DNA from: Terriglobales bacterium
Lineage (GTDB): Bacteria > Acidobacteriota > Terriglobia > Terriglobales > Acidobacteriaceae
NCBI GenBank assembly: GCA_025462725.1
Contig: JAOAPE010000002.1
Location: 248,001 to 312,000 of the forward strand
Direction of reading: 5' to 3'
DNA length: 64,000 bases
The notes beneath the pieces were generated by a model. The model saw only the letters and a list, made by a program, of their open reading frames with translations. It was not told where the DNA came from and did no database searches. Positions 9,558 to 18,811 of the stretch are shown piece after piece (position 1 is the first letter of the stretch; each line of letters opens with the position of its first letter). The position numbers and the translations under genes are program-made.

Positions 9558-10981
9558 TATGCTGAGATGGCAGCCAGAGCTTCGGCGATTTGGCGATCCT
9601 GCCCCGGCAACACCGTCCGCAGATCAATGACCACCCGGCCGTCTTCCACCCGAGCAGCGATCGGCACAACATTCGAACGCAAGCGCGCGAGCAATTCATC
9701 CGCGCTGAGATTGGCGCAGGTCAATGTGACAAGGAATGTAGGCAACACCGCTGTGGGTGCCGTCCCGCCGCCGATGATCGATTCCCCAGCTATCACTCCA
9801 GCCAAAACTCTTGGCGCATTGCCAATTGCTTTCGACAAGGATTCCGCACGGAGCCGGATCTCATCTGCGCTGAGTCTCATCATGCGTAGCGCCGGAATCG
9901 CATCATGATTCCCTCTGAGGTAGTCCATGAGCGTCGCTTCCAAAGCGGCGTATGTGAGCTTACCCACACGGAGCGCGCGGAACATAGGATTGCTACGGAT
10001 CTTCGCGATCAGCTCCGGACGGCCACTCAGCATTCCGGCTTGCGGGCCGCCAAGAAGTTTGTCACCGCTGTACGTGATCACGTCCACTCCGGCGCGGATG
10101 CTCTCTGCCACGCCCGTCTCGCCGGTTACTCCCACGAATTCCAGATTCACCAGCGCGCCATTTCCTAAGTCTTCGAGCACTGGGATCTTGTGCTTGCGTC
10201 CGAGCGCGACTAGCTCCTCGAGTGATGGCTGCTCTGTAAATCCTACAATCGCGAAATTCGAGCGATGCACCCGCAGCAGCAACCGTGTTTTCTCGTTAAT
10301 AGCTTTTTCGTAATCGGCGATGCGCGTGCGGTTCGTCGTCCCGACTTCTCGCAACGTAGCTTGCGATTTCGCCATCACATCGGGCACGCGGAAGCTCCCG
10401 CCAATTTCGACCAGTTCGCCGCGCGAGACGATCACCTCTCCGCCTTCTGCCAGCGAATTCAGCGCCAGCATCACCGCCGCAGCGCAATTGTTGACGACAA
10501 CTGTATGAACTTCGTACGAACTTTCCCGTTCAACATTGAGCAATCGCGAGAACAACCCCTGCACGTGCACGTCGCGCTTGCCGCGCTCGCCGGTCTCAAT
10601 GTCGTACTCGAGATTCGAATATCCGCGTGCGACCTCACCAATATGCGCAATTGCCGCTTCAGATAGCGGCGCACGCCCCAGATTCGTATGAAGAATCACT
10701 CCCGTTGCGTTGATGATTCTCGTCAATGACGGAGCAAACTCCCGGCGCAAGTGTTGCTGCACGGCGAGCACAATCCTGCTCACGGCAGCGTCCACCTCTT
10801 CAGCTCTCAGTTTCTCTGTCGCAATCTCCTCGCGCAATCGAGCTAGTACCTCGCGAGCGGCATCGGTCACCGCTCCGACCGAAGCCCCGTGTTGTGACGC
10901 AAGCTCTGCGATGGCCGGCATCCGCATCAGCTCGTCAATGGACGGCAGCTTGCGAAACAACGCGTTGGAAGCACTTGGCAT
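9557..10981 (-). CDS. selA: L-seryl-tRNA(Sec) selenium transferase
   Basis: A 474-residue PLP enzyme that converts Ser-tRNA(Sec) to selenocysteinyl-tRNA(Sec) using selenophosphate. The sequence has the SelA N-terminal domain (KLPSIDELMRMP), then a fold-type I aminotransferase core. The PLP-binding lysine is in TYSGDKLLGGPQAG at about residue 308. Length matches bacterial SelA. It sits nine bases after recG and is coupled to the DUF488 gene. No selB, selD, tRNA(Sec) or SECIS-bearing gene is visible in the window, so the rest of the pathway must be elsewhere if it is functional. Confidence 0.95.
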   Translation of the reverse strand: MPSASNALFRKLPSIDELMRMPAIAELASQHGASVGAVTDAAREVLARLREEIATEKLRAEEVDAAVSRIVLAVQQHLRREFAPSLTRIINATGVILHTNLGRAPLSEAAIAHIGEVARGYSNLEYDIETGERGKRDVHVQGLFSRLLNVERESSYEVHTVVVNNCAAAVMLALNSLAEGGEVIVSRGELVEIGGSFRVPDVMAKSQATLREVGTTNRTRIADYEKAINEKTRLLLRVHRSNFAIVGFTEQPSLEELVALGRKHKIPVLEDLGNGALVNLEFVGVTGETGVAESIRAGVDVITYSGDKLLGGPQAGMLSGRPELIAKIRSNPMFRALRVGKLTYAALEATLMDYLRGNHDAIPALRMMRLSADEIRLRAESLSKAIGNAPRVLAGVIAGESIIGGGTAPTAVLPTFLVTLTCANLSADELLARLRSNVVPIAARVEDGRVVIDLRTVLPGQDRQIAEALAAISA

Positions 10982-10989
10982 TCGGATTA

Positions 10990-13215
10990 TTATCCCACCT
11001 CCACCAGTCCGTACCGCCGCTGCCAGTGTTTCTTCAGGTGCTCCATTACCGCCGACATCTCCTGTTGCGTTATCGCCGAATCGCCGCCAGCCACCACCGC
11101 TGACGCCTCACGTTTTGCAATCTCCAAAATCTTGCGGTCACGCAGCAGGTTCGCAACACGCAATTCCGGCATTCCCGCTTGCCGTGTTCCGAAGAACTCT
11201 CCCGGACCACGCAGTTCGAGGTCCAGTTCCGCGATCTCGAAACCATTTTGCGTCCGCACCATCTCGTCCAGTCGGCGCTCCGCTTCCTCTGAGACTTTCG
11301 CAGTCGCGTCCGTCATAAGGATGCAATACGACTTCGCCGCTCCCCGCCCGATGCGTCCGCGAAGCTGATGCATCTGCGCCAGTCCGAAGCGCTCAGCATG
11401 TTCCACCACCATGATGTTCGCGTTGGCAACGTCCACGCCGACTTCAATGACTGTTGTCGAAACCAGCAGATCGAGTTCCCCACGCTGGAAGCGGCGCATG
11501 ATGGCTTCCTTCTCTTCGGAATCCAGCTTGCCGTGTAACAGACCGATGCGCAGGTCAGGAAAGATCTTCTTACGCAGTTCGTCATACATCGCGACTGCGG
11601 CTTTCAGTCCCATCTTCGAGCGCCCTTTTTTTGTGGGATCAGCCTCCATCCCCGGCCACTCCGATTCATCCTCTGCGGCCTCAATCACCGGATACACCAC
11701 GTACGCCTGGTGCCCCGCCTTGATCTGCTTGCGAACAAACGCCCAGACTTCTTCCGCGCGCTCGTCCGTCACGCGCCGCGTAGTGATCGGCGTCCTTCCC
11801 GGCGGAAGCTCGTCCAGCGTACTCGTATCCAAGTCTCCGTAGAGAGTCAGCGCCAACGTGCGCGGGATAGGCGTCGCCGTCATCACGAGTACGTCCGGCT
11901 CCGCAGCGCCTTTCTTCATCAGCTTGAAACGCTGCATCACGCCGAAGCGATGCTGTTCATCCACGACTACCAATCCGATTTTCGCGAACTCCACTTTCTC
12001 TTCGATCAGCGCATGTGTACCGATGACCAGCTGCGCGTTTCCCTGCGCGATGTGTCGCCTGATCTGCCGCTTGCGGTCTTGATCGAGCGAACCCGTGAGC
12101 AGCACCACTCGATATCCGCACGGCTCCAGCATCCGGCGCGCCGCAAGATAATGTTGCGTCGCCAGGATTTCCGTCGGCGCCATCAACGCAGCCTGGTATC
12201 CGTTCTCGATGGCAATTACCGCCGCTTGTAGTGCCACGATGGTCTTTCCGGATCCCACATCGCCCTGCAGCAATCGACGCATCGGCGCGGGATGCAACAT
12301 GTCATCGGCGATCTCTTTCAATACTCGTTTCTGCGCCGTGGTCGGATGAAACGGAAGAAACTTCTTGATCGCCGCGCGAACAGGCTGATCGAGCTTGAAT
12401 GAGATTCCCTGCCGTGCACGCAGCTTCTTGCGCTTGAGTTCCAATCCCACTTCGAGGAAAAACAACTCTTCAAATATCAAACGAAAGTGCGCGGGCGTCC
12501 GCGCCGATTGCAGATCCGCAAAGCTCTCCCCTGCAGGCGGAAAGTGCACCTTCTCGAATGCTTCCCGCCGATCGATCAGCGACACCCGTTCGGCTATCGC
12601 ACGCGGTACGCCATCCAGAATCTCGTTTGAGAGGTTCTGCAGCGCTCGATAGATCGCATTCCGAAACCATCGCGACGTCAGCTTCTGGTTTGCCGCCGAT
12701 TCATAGATAGGAACGATCCGCCCGATCTCCAGCGACTCCTCAACTTTGCGGTCAGCCTCTTTCTCCGTATCCTCTGTGCCACTTCCCGCCTCCTGGGGTT
12801 CCGCCAAGATCTCGTATTGCGGCTGGATGACCTGCAAGCCGCCGCGTCCGCGAGTGCTCTTGTCCACCTTGCCGTAGAGCGCGACCAATTGCCCCGGCTT
12901 GAATTTGTCTTTTAGATACGTTCCGTGGAACCAGACGCCCTTCAGCGTGGAGCGGCCTTGTCCGAACGTGACTTCGAAGATTGGCATGCGCTTGGTGCGG
13001 AACAGCATTGCCGTGCGCACTTCGGCGATCACGCTGGCCATTTCGCCCGCTTTCAATTCCGCAATGGTTCGCGCATTTAACCGGTCTTCATACCGAAACG
13101 GGAGGTAATAGAGCAGGTCTTCGACTGTGTCAATGCCTTTGGCCTTGAGCAACTCCGCCAGTCGCGGACCAATCCCTTTCACGTACATCACCGGTGTGTT
13201 CAGTTCCAGCACCAC
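10990..13215 (-). CDS. recG: ATP-dependent DNA helicase RecG
   Basis: A 741-residue helicase that remodels stalled replication forks and Holliday junctions. The N-terminal wedge/OB region begins with the helix-hairpin-helix-like YVKGIGPRLAELLKAKGI. The helicase core has Walker A GDVGSGKT, motif II DEQH (VVVDEQHRFG), TATPIPRTL, and the motif VI region QLRGRIGRG. About 70 residues between the wedge and the core carry an acidic insertion. Start and length are normal for RecG. It heads the minus-strand unit recG-selA-DUF488-acpS. Confidence 0.97.
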   Translation of the reverse strand: MVLELNTPVMYVKGIGPRLAELLKAKGIDTVEDLLYYLPFRYEDRLNARTIAELKAGEMASVIAEVRTAMLFRTKRMPIFEVTFGQGRSTLKGVWFHGTYLKDKFKPGQLVALYGKVDKSTRGRGGLQVIQPQYEILAEPQEAGSGTEDTEKEADRKVEESLEIGRIVPIYESAANQKLTSRWFRNAIYRALQNLSNEILDGVPRAIAERVSLIDRREAFEKVHFPPAGESFADLQSARTPAHFRLIFEELFFLEVGLELKRKKLRARQGISFKLDQPVRAAIKKFLPFHPTTAQKRVLKEIADDMLHPAPMRRLLQGDVGSGKTIVALQAAVIAIENGYQAALMAPTEILATQHYLAARRMLEPCGYRVVLLTGSLDQDRKRQIRRHIAQGNAQLVIGTHALIEEKVEFAKIGLVVVDEQHRFGVMQRFKLMKKGAAEPDVLVMTATPIPRTLALTLYGDLDTSTLDELPPGRTPITTRRVTDERAEEVWAFVRKQIKAGHQAYVVYPVIEAAEDESEWPGMEADPTKKGRSKMGLKAAVAMYDELRKKIFPDLRIGLLHGKLDSEEKEAIMRRFQRGELDLLVSTTVIEVGVDVANANIMVVEHAERFGLAQMHQLRGRIGRGAAKSYCILMTDATAKVSEEAERRLDEMVRTQNGFEIAELDLELRGPGEFFGTRQAGMPELRVANLLRDRKILEIAKREASAVVAGGDSAITQQEMSAVMEHLKKHWQRRYGLVEVG

Positions 13216-13332
13216 TGGATGGTAACAAACGCACTAACGCGCATTTCGCAGAATTTACGGGCTTCCCTTGCCGTTCCGCGCTAAAATTCTTTCAATTCTC
13301 CTGCCCACGCTCGCTCCGCAGGATTTCCTCCC

Positions 13333-14817
13333 ATGCAGAAAATCGCGATTTTGTACGACCTCAGTCAGGCAGTCATGTCCACCTTTGATCTGGACGAGGT
13401 GCTTAACCGCACCCTCGCCATCATGCGGGACTACTTCCAGATGCCGAATTCGTCGATTTTTCTCATCGATCCGCACACCAAGGAACTCTATCTCCGCGCA
13501 GGTTTCGGACGCCCGCAAACAGAAGCCGAAGTCCGCCAGCGAATCGGCGAGGGCATTGTCGGGTCGGCAGCAAAGGTAAAGCGACCCGTCTACGTGCGCG
13601 ATGTGACCACCGATGCGCGCTACATCATGCGCCTTTCCACCACTCGATCAGAGGTCGCCATCCCTCTCATGGTGCGCGACGATGTTGTTGGCGTGCTCGA
13701 CTTCCAAAGCGAAGTCCCCGATTATTTTGACAACGAGACCATCGACCTGCTCACGCTCTTTTCGACGCAGGCATCATTAGGACTGGAAAACGCCCGCCTA
13801 TATTCGCTCGAGCAACGTCGATCGCGGCAATTGGAAGCCATCAATGCCATCGCTCGGCAGACCACCGCGGTCGTCGACCTCGATCAGCTTCTCGAAAAAG
13901 TCTGCCGCCTGATCCTCGAACGCTTCGCTGTGGACCACGTTGCAATTCTGCTCTTTGAAGACGGACAACTCCAGATCCGCGCGCACCATGGCAAACTTAC
14001 CGCCAGTGTGGAGACCGGAGCACTGCTTGCGCCGGGCACCGGGATCGCTTGGCGCGCCATGGATGCGGGAAAAACGATGCTCGAGAATGACGTGACCAAA
14101 GACAGCCGCTATCTTCCCGGCTTCGAAGAGACCCAATCCGAGATGTGCGTTCCACTCATTTTCTTTGGCGAAAAACTGGGAACGCTCGTCCTAGACAGCG
14201 CAAAGATCCACGCCTTCGATCAAGGGGACATTCAGCCTCTAGAAGCCGTGGCCGACATCTGCGCCGCTGCCATCCAAAACGCCAAACACTTCGAGCGCAC
14301 GCAACAGCTCGCTTATCTTGACGGACTCACCGGCATCTTCAATCGACGCTTCTTCGAACTGCGTATTGCTGAAGAGCTGGAGCGCGTCAATCGTTACAAT
14401 TCCTCGATGTCGGTCATTATGATTGACATCGATCGCTTCAAGAAACTCAATGACGAGTTCGGACACCTGCTCGGCGACGAGGTCCTCCGCCAGGCTTCAC
14501 ACATTTTTTCCCAGCAGCTTCGCAAAGGCGACGTTGTCTGCCGCTACGGTGGCGAGGAATTCGCCCTGCTGCTCCCGCAGACTACTGGCGAGAATGCAAT
14601 GGAAGTCGCTGAAAAATTGCGCCGCACTGTGGAAGCCACTCACTTTCCCGGCGTTCCCCGCAAAGTCACCGTCAGTGCCGGCGTCGCGGATTCTCCTGCG
14701 TTTGGCAAAGTCCGCGATGAGATCGTTGCCGCCGCTGACTCCGCACTCTATCAAGCCAAGCAGGCGGGACGAAACAAGGTCATCGCCGCTTCCCGCGTGA
14801 AACAGGTGCCCGCATAG
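13333..14817 (+). CDS. GAF-GAF-GGDEF diguanylate cyclase
   Basis: A 494-residue cytoplasmic signalling protein with no membrane helices. Two GAF sensor domains (about residues 18-160 and 180-325) precede a GGDEF domain. The active-site motif is GGEEF at about 406-410, so it should make cyclic di-GMP. The DxLTxxxNRR entry motif (DGLTGIFNRR) is intact. I see no classical RxxD inhibitory site just before GGEEF. The GAF ligands are unknown. It is divergent from recG and not in an obvious operon. Confidence 0.93.
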   Translation: MQKIAILYDLSQAVMSTFDLDEVLNRTLAIMRDYFQMPNSSIFLIDPHTKELYLRAGFGRPQTEAEVRQRIGEGIVGSAAKVKRPVYVRDVTTDARYIMRLSTTRSEVAIPLMVRDDVVGVLDFQSEVPDYFDNETIDLLTLFSTQASLGLENARLYSLEQRRSRQLEAINAIARQTTAVVDLDQLLEKVCRLILERFAVDHVAILLFEDGQLQIRAHHGKLTASVETGALLAPGTGIAWRAMDAGKTMLENDVTKDSRYLPGFEETQSEMCVPLIFFGEKLGTLVLDSAKIHAFDQGDIQPLEAVADICAAAIQNAKHFERTQQLAYLDGLTGIFNRRFFELRIAEELERVNRYNSSMSVIMIDIDRFKKLNDEFGHLLGDEVLRQASHIFSQQLRKGDVVCRYGGEEFALLLPQTTGENAMEVAEKLRRTVEATHFPGVPRKVTVSAGVADSPAFGKVRDEIVAAADSALYQAKQAGRNKVIAASRVKQVPA

Positions 14818-14924
14818 ACTGTAAGCCGTAATCCCGTGAAACTTTCATAAGGCGAACGCCGTATCGTAGTCAACTTCCCCAGGTTATAAGTTTGTAGTTT
14901 GCGGATTTCCCGCCCGAAAGAACC

Positions 14925-15833
14925 ATGTCCACAGTCGAATTGAAAAATGTATGCAAGGCGTATGACAAGTTCATCGCCGTCGATGATCTTTCATTCTCCA
15001 TCGCGCCCGGCACCATGTTCGGGCTTTTGGGCCCGAACGGCGCGGGCAAGACCAGCACTATCCGCATGATGATAGGCATCACCATGCCTGACTCAGGCGA
15101 AGTGCGCATGTTCGGCCAGCCCTTCACGCGTGACATCCTCAAGCGTGTGGGATACCTCCCCGAAGAACGCGGCCTCTACCCCAAGATGGTCGTGCTGGAA
15201 CAGCTGGTCTTCATCGGCGAACTTCACGGATTGTCGGCAGCCGAAGCGAAAAAGCGCGCAATCGCCTGGGGAGAGCGCCTTGAGATCGCCAGCAGTTATG
15301 CGAAGAAGACGAATGAACTATCTAAGGGTATGCAGCAGAAGATCCAGTTCATCGCCACGTTGCTGCACGATCCAGACTTCATCATCATGGACGAGCCATT
15401 CTCCGGACTCGATCCCGTCAACTCCAAGCTGCTCGAAGACGTGTTGATCGACTTGCGCAAGCAAGGCAAGACGATTCTCTTTTCTACCCACCGCATGGAA
15501 CAGGTCGAAAAACTTTGCGATTCCATCTGCCTGGTCAATAAAGGCAAAGCGGTGCTGGCGGGCGAACTTCGCGAAGTCAAATCGCGATACGGAAAAAATC
15601 AAGTGGAGATCACCTTCGAGGAATCTGACGATGGCGCATTCCTGCAACAGGATCAAACAGTGCGTTCCCTCGACCGGTATGAAGGACACGTCGTCGTCCG
15701 CTTAGCACCCGGCGCTGACGCGCAAACATTGCTGAAGACCGTTACCCAGCGCTCACGCGTAAACAAATTCGAGCTGATGGAACCATCGCTCGAAGAGATA
15801 TTTATAGAAGTGGTGGGCAAGACCGATGCATAA
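14925..15833 (+). CDS. ABC transporter ATP-binding protein (NatA-like)
   Basis: A 302-residue ATPase subunit. Walker A is GPNGAGKT (36-43), the signature is LSKGMQQ (132-138), Walker B is FIIMDEP (152-158), and the D-loop reads SGLDP. A C-terminal extension of about 90 residues follows, as in NatA/DUF4162 proteins. It overlaps the permease gene by eight bases, so the two form one exporter. NatAB-type systems export Na+ or antibiotics, but the substrate here cannot be read from sequence. Confidence 0.94.
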   Translation: MSTVELKNVCKAYDKFIAVDDLSFSIAPGTMFGLLGPNGAGKTSTIRMMIGITMPDSGEVRMFGQPFTRDILKRVGYLPEERGLYPKMVVLEQLVFIGELHGLSAAEAKKRAIAWGERLEIASSYAKKTNELSKGMQQKIQFIATLLHDPDFIIMDEPFSGLDPVNSKLLEDVLIDLRKQGKTILFSTHRMEQVEKLCDSICLVNKGKAVLAGELREVKSRYGKNQVEITFEESDDGAFLQQDQTVRSLDRYEGHVVVRLAPGADAQTLLKTVTQRSRVNKFELMEPSLEEIFIEVVGKTDA

Positions 15834-17154
15834 CATGACTCTCCGAAACGTTTGGCTCATCGCGAAGCGCGAATACCTCGAGCGCGTCCGTACCAAGGCG
15901 TTCCTTATATTCACGTTGCTGACTCCCGCTCTCGCCATCACCTGGGCCGTGCTTCCTTCGCTGATGTTGAGCAAGAAGACTGGCGGCACTCAGCATCTTG
16001 TGGTCGCCACTGCGAATGTGGAACTCGGTTCGGCAATCAAGGCTCGTATTGAAGAGCCGCCAGTTGACACTGATTCCGAATCCGGCACTGCGCAGCAATC
16101 AAAGCAAGCGAAACAAGTTCCCGGCGTGAATGACACGAAGTATCGCGTGGACGTGGACACGAATGTCTCGGACGAGGAACGCAAGGCGCTGCAAGCCAGG
16201 ATCGATTCGAAACAGATCGACGCCTTTCTCTGGCTTGACCAGAAGTCGCTGGATAATCATTCTCTTACGTATACCGCCCGTTCTGTTGCGGACTTCATCG
16301 AGTTGAACAGTTTGAATTCCGCCGTTCGCGACGCTTTGACTAAGCAGCGTCTTCATGCACAAGGGCTCTCCCCTGCCGCCGTGGAGGATGTACTCAAGCG
16401 TTTCAAGATCGACACAGTTCAGTGGACCGAAGGAAAAGCGACGAAAACGGACCGAGACATTCAGTTCCTGAGCGTCTTCCTTCTCGGATTCGTCATGTAC
16501 ATGACTGTAATGATCTTCGGCATGAGCGTGATGCGCTCCATCGTGCAGGAAAAAACCTCCCGCATCATGGAAGTGCTCATGTCCACGGTCTCCGCCAGTG
16601 ATCTCATGGCTGGGAAGATCTTAGGGGTGGGCGCGGTAGGACTCACGCAGATCGCGATCTGGGGAGTGATGGGCACAGTCGCTGCCAGCCCCGGCGCTAC
16701 CATGGCCGCGAAAATCATCAAGCAGGCAAACTACTCGCTGCTGACATTGGTTTACTTCGCGTTGTTCTTCCTCGCCGGATACTTCCTCTACAGCTCTCTC
16801 TGCGCCGCGCTCGGTGCCATGGTGAACTCTGAGCAGGAAGCCCAACAGGTCCAAATGTTCGTGATGATGCCCTTGATCATCTCGTTCATGTTCCTGTTCT
16901 TCGCCATGAAAGCTCCGAACGACCCTACAGTGGTCATCGTTTCCATGATTCCCTTCGCGGCTCCTATCATCATGATCACGCGTATCGTCGCGCAAACGCC
17001 ACCTGTCTGGCAGATAGCGCTATCACTCACAATCATGGTTGTGACTACGTACCTGGTCTTGCTGGTGACGTCGCGCATCTACCGCGTCGGGATTCTCATG
17101 TATGGCAAGCGCCCTACTTTGCCCGAAATCATCAAGTGGATCAAGTACGCTTGA
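15826..17154 (+). CDS. ABC-2 type permease (NatB-like)
   Basis: A 442-residue membrane subunit. One N-terminal helix (about residues 23-45) is followed by a large extracytoplasmic domain of about 170 residues, then five to six helices in the C-terminal half. The motif VQEKTSRIMEVLMSTVS is typical of the NatB/ABC2 family. It is co-translated with the preceding ATPase (eight-base overlap) and ends at a strong terminator. Confidence 0.92.
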   Translation: MHNMTLRNVWLIAKREYLERVRTKAFLIFTLLTPALAITWAVLPSLMLSKKTGGTQHLVVATANVELGSAIKARIEEPPVDTDSESGTAQQSKQAKQVPGVNDTKYRVDVDTNVSDEERKALQARIDSKQIDAFLWLDQKSLDNHSLTYTARSVADFIELNSLNSAVRDALTKQRLHAQGLSPAAVEDVLKRFKIDTVQWTEGKATKTDRDIQFLSVFLLGFVMYMTVMIFGMSVMRSIVQEKTSRIMEVLMSTVSASDLMAGKILGVGAVGLTQIAIWGVMGTVAASPGATMAAKIIKQANYSLLTLVYFALFFLAGYFLYSSLCAALGAMVNSEQEAQQVQMFVMMPLIISFMFLFFAMKAPNDPTVVIVSMIPFAAPIIMITRIVAQTPPVWQIALSLTIMVVTTYLVLLVTSRIYRVGILMYGKRPTLPEIIKWIKYA

Positions 17155-17171
17155 TCGCTCGCAGAATCTCT

Positions 17172-17203
17172 AAAAGCCTGCTCTTTTCGAGCAGGCTTTT
17201 TTC
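17172..17203 (+). terminator. rho-independent terminator of the ABC operon
   Basis: A 12-bp stem aaaagcctgctc / gagcaggctttt (17172-17183 with 17189-17200) ends in a T-run, 18 bases after the permease stop codon. Confidence 0.9.
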
Positions 17204-17233
17204 TTTTGCGGCGCAGCAGCACTCGTTCACAGA

Positions 17234-17251
17234 GCGGCGCTTTAGCGCCGC
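17234..17251. repeat. short palindrome gcggcgct / agcgccgc
   Basis: An 8-bp inverted repeat with a two-base loop in the gap between the ABC operon and the acyltransferase gene. It resembles dispersed palindromes of acidobacterial intergenic regions but only one copy is seen here. The rest of the gap holds a 13-base direct repeat aagctaagagcta (17290-17302 and 17304-17316). Confidence 0.5.
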
Positions 17252-17331
17252 GTCAGCTCATAAAGTGAAGGGCTTCAGCCTTGTTCCTCAAGCTAAGAGC
17301 TAAAAGCTAAGAGCTACTTTACAATCCTTCC

Positions 17332-18042
17332 GTGCCCGATTCCCCTCAACCCACCGACGCGCCCCCACAGTCCGATGCCCAGCGCTTCACCCTCCGCCAG
17401 CGTATCACCATTGCGCTGATCAGCGGGCTCGGCACTCTCGCCATCCGCCTCATCGGGCCAACAATAAGATTGAAGGTAGGTATCGAAGACGGCGGCCCTC
17501 CGGAAGTCCTCCGTGTTCCCGCCGTCTATTGTTTCTGGCATCAGTGTGTATTCGCATCGGCTTGGGTTTACCGTAACCGCGATGTCGCAGTTATGACCAG
17601 CCGCAGTTTTGATGGCGAATACATCGCGCGCATCATCGAGAACCTCGGATTCCGCGCCGTTCGCGGCTCCAGTTCGCGCGGTGGAGTATCCGCGCTGTTG
17701 GGCATGCACACCGAGATTGAAGAAGGACGCGTCGCCGCTTTCACCATCGACGGCCCTCGGGGCCCCAAGCACATCGTCAAGCCTGGTCCGGTTCTGCTCG
17801 CCCGCAACACCCAGGTCCCGATCGTCTGCTTTCACCTGGCGCTCGAACGTAAGTGGACTCTCAACTCCTGGGACAGCACCATGATCCCCAAGCCGTTCAC
17901 CCGCGCCTACATGCGCATCAGCAAAGCGATTCCAGTTCCCGCCGAACTCGATGACGCGGGAATGCAATCACTCCAATCCGAATTGCAGGCCACGCTCGAC
18001 CGCGTGACCGCCTTTGCGGAAGAAAAGGTGGCCCACTCTTAG
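17332..18042 (+). CDS. DUF374 lysophospholipid acyltransferase-like protein
   Basis: A 236-residue protein with the DUF374 pattern: FWHQCVFAS for the HX4D-like catalytic block, SRSFDGEYIARII, LGFRAVRGSSSRGG, and TIDGPRGPKHIVKPG. Members are thought to acylate lipid A or lysophospholipids at the inner membrane. The start is a GTG with no clear ribosome site. The gene stands alone after the ABC terminator and is followed directly by the REP repeats. Confidence 0.87.
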   Translation: MPDSPQPTDAPPQSDAQRFTLRQRITIALISGLGTLAIRLIGPTIRLKVGIEDGGPPEVLRVPAVYCFWHQCVFASAWVYRNRDVAVMTSRSFDGEYIARIIENLGFRAVRGSSSRGGVSALLGMHTEIEEGRVAAFTIDGPRGPKHIVKPGPVLLARNTQVPIVCFHLALERKWTLNSWDSTMIPKPFTRAYMRISKAIPVPAELDDAGMQSLQSELQATLDRVTAFAEEKVAHS

Positions 18043-18046
18043 CCCG

Positions 18047-18128
18047 CTGCGGGTGCCCCGTCCTAGCTCCTCTACGGCGGGGTTTTGCTTCTTGTTTCAA
18101 AAAGTTGACACACTTCCGCGCCATGCCC
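18047..18128 (+). repeat. REP-containing repeat unit A
   Basis: About 82 bases, starting ctgcgggtgccccgtcctag, with the palindromic core cctagct...ggcgggg, then a T-rich tract and a stretch ending cacttccgcgccatgccc. Unit B, 96 bases downstream, matches it over nearly its full length. Unit A ends in an ATGCCC that matches the start of the transposase gene after unit B, so it looks like a 5' remnant of a duplicated transposase locus. Confidence 0.75.
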
Positions 18129-18142
18129 GCGGCTCGAACTCA

Positions 18143-18226
18143 CTGCGGGTGCCCAGTCCTAGCTCCGCTAGGGCGGGGGTTTTGCTTCTCGTTTCAAAAG
18201 AATTGATACACTTCCGCGCATGCCCC
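18143..18226 (+). repeat. REP-containing repeat unit B, leading into RAYT
   Basis: The second direct copy, starting ctgcgggtgcccagtcctag with core gctccgctagggcgggggtt. It contains the upstream region of the RAYT gene, and its last bases include the RAYT start codon at 18220. Confidence 0.78.
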
Positions 18227-18762
18227 GGGGACTCAAACGCTTTCACGAAACCCGACGACTGCACTTCATCACCTTCAGCTGTTTTCACCGCCGACCGAAA
18301 TTGGGCACGGCTGCGCGTCGCAGAGTTTTCGAATTCAGCCTCGAGCGTGTTCGCCGCCAATATGCTCTGGTTGTTATCGGATACGTGGTCATGCCCGAGC
18401 ACGTCCATTTACTTATTGGCGAACCCGAAAACCATCTGCTCTCGCGGGCAATCCAATCGTTGAAGCAGGGTGTGGCAAGAAGGCTTGCGTTGAGAAGTGC
18501 TGAACCCTTTTGGCAGGCGCGATACTATGATTTCAATCTTTGGAGTGACCGCAAGAGAATTGAAAAGCTTCGTTATATGCACCGCAATCCGGTCAAGCGC
18601 GGATTAGTTGAGAAACCTGAAGATTGGGGATGGAGCAGTTTCAATCATTATGCGACCGGAGTGGAAGGAGTGGTCGAGATTGAAACACAGTGGACGGCAA
18701 GAAAAAGAGAACAGATGGGGATTGTCCCAGCGCTGAAGATTAAGTCAACTACCCCGCCCTAG
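18220..18762 (+). CDS. REP-associated tyrosine transposase (RAYT)
   Basis: A 180-residue Y1/IS200-like HUH nuclease. It has the family order: HFITFSCFHRR near the N-terminus, the HUH motif MPEHVHLLI at about residue 60, and FWQARYYDFNLWSDRKRIEKLRYMHRNPVKRG towards the C-terminus, which carries candidate nucleophile tyrosines. RAYTs process REP palindromes and are usually domesticated, single-copy genes. Here REP units lie directly upstream (A, B) and downstream, inverted (C), which fits. There is no terminal repeat structure of a full insertion sequence. Confidence 0.93.
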   Translation: MPRGLKRFHETRRLHFITFSCFHRRPKLGTAARRRVFEFSLERVRRQYALVVIGYVVMPEHVHLLIGEPENHLLSRAIQSLKQGVARRLALRSAEPFWQARYYDFNLWSDRKRIEKLRYMHRNPVKRGLVEKPEDWGWSSFNHYATGVEGVVEIETQWTARKREQMGIVPALKIKSTTPP

Positions 18763-18783
18763 CAAAGCTAGGACGGGGCACCC
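18751..18783 (-). repeat. REP palindrome C (inverted)
   Basis: The inverted copy of the REP core: ccccgccctagc / gctaggacgggg (18752-18763 with 18767-18778), one mismatch in a 12-bp stem, followed by caccc. It starts at the tail end of the RAYT gene. A degenerate partial copy (ggatgggccaccc) follows at 18794-18806. Confidence 0.85.
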
Positions 18784-18811
18784 TCAAAAGGATAGGATGG
18801 GCCACCCGCCG

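Noticed and set aside
9557-10981. Selenoproteins with in-frame TGA in the window
   Set aside because: None of the broken genes is restored by reading TGA as selenocysteine; all need a frame shift instead.
17290-17316. 13-base direct repeat aagctaagagcta as a regulatory element
   Set aside because: It is low-complexity, found only once in the window, and has no partner or symmetry.
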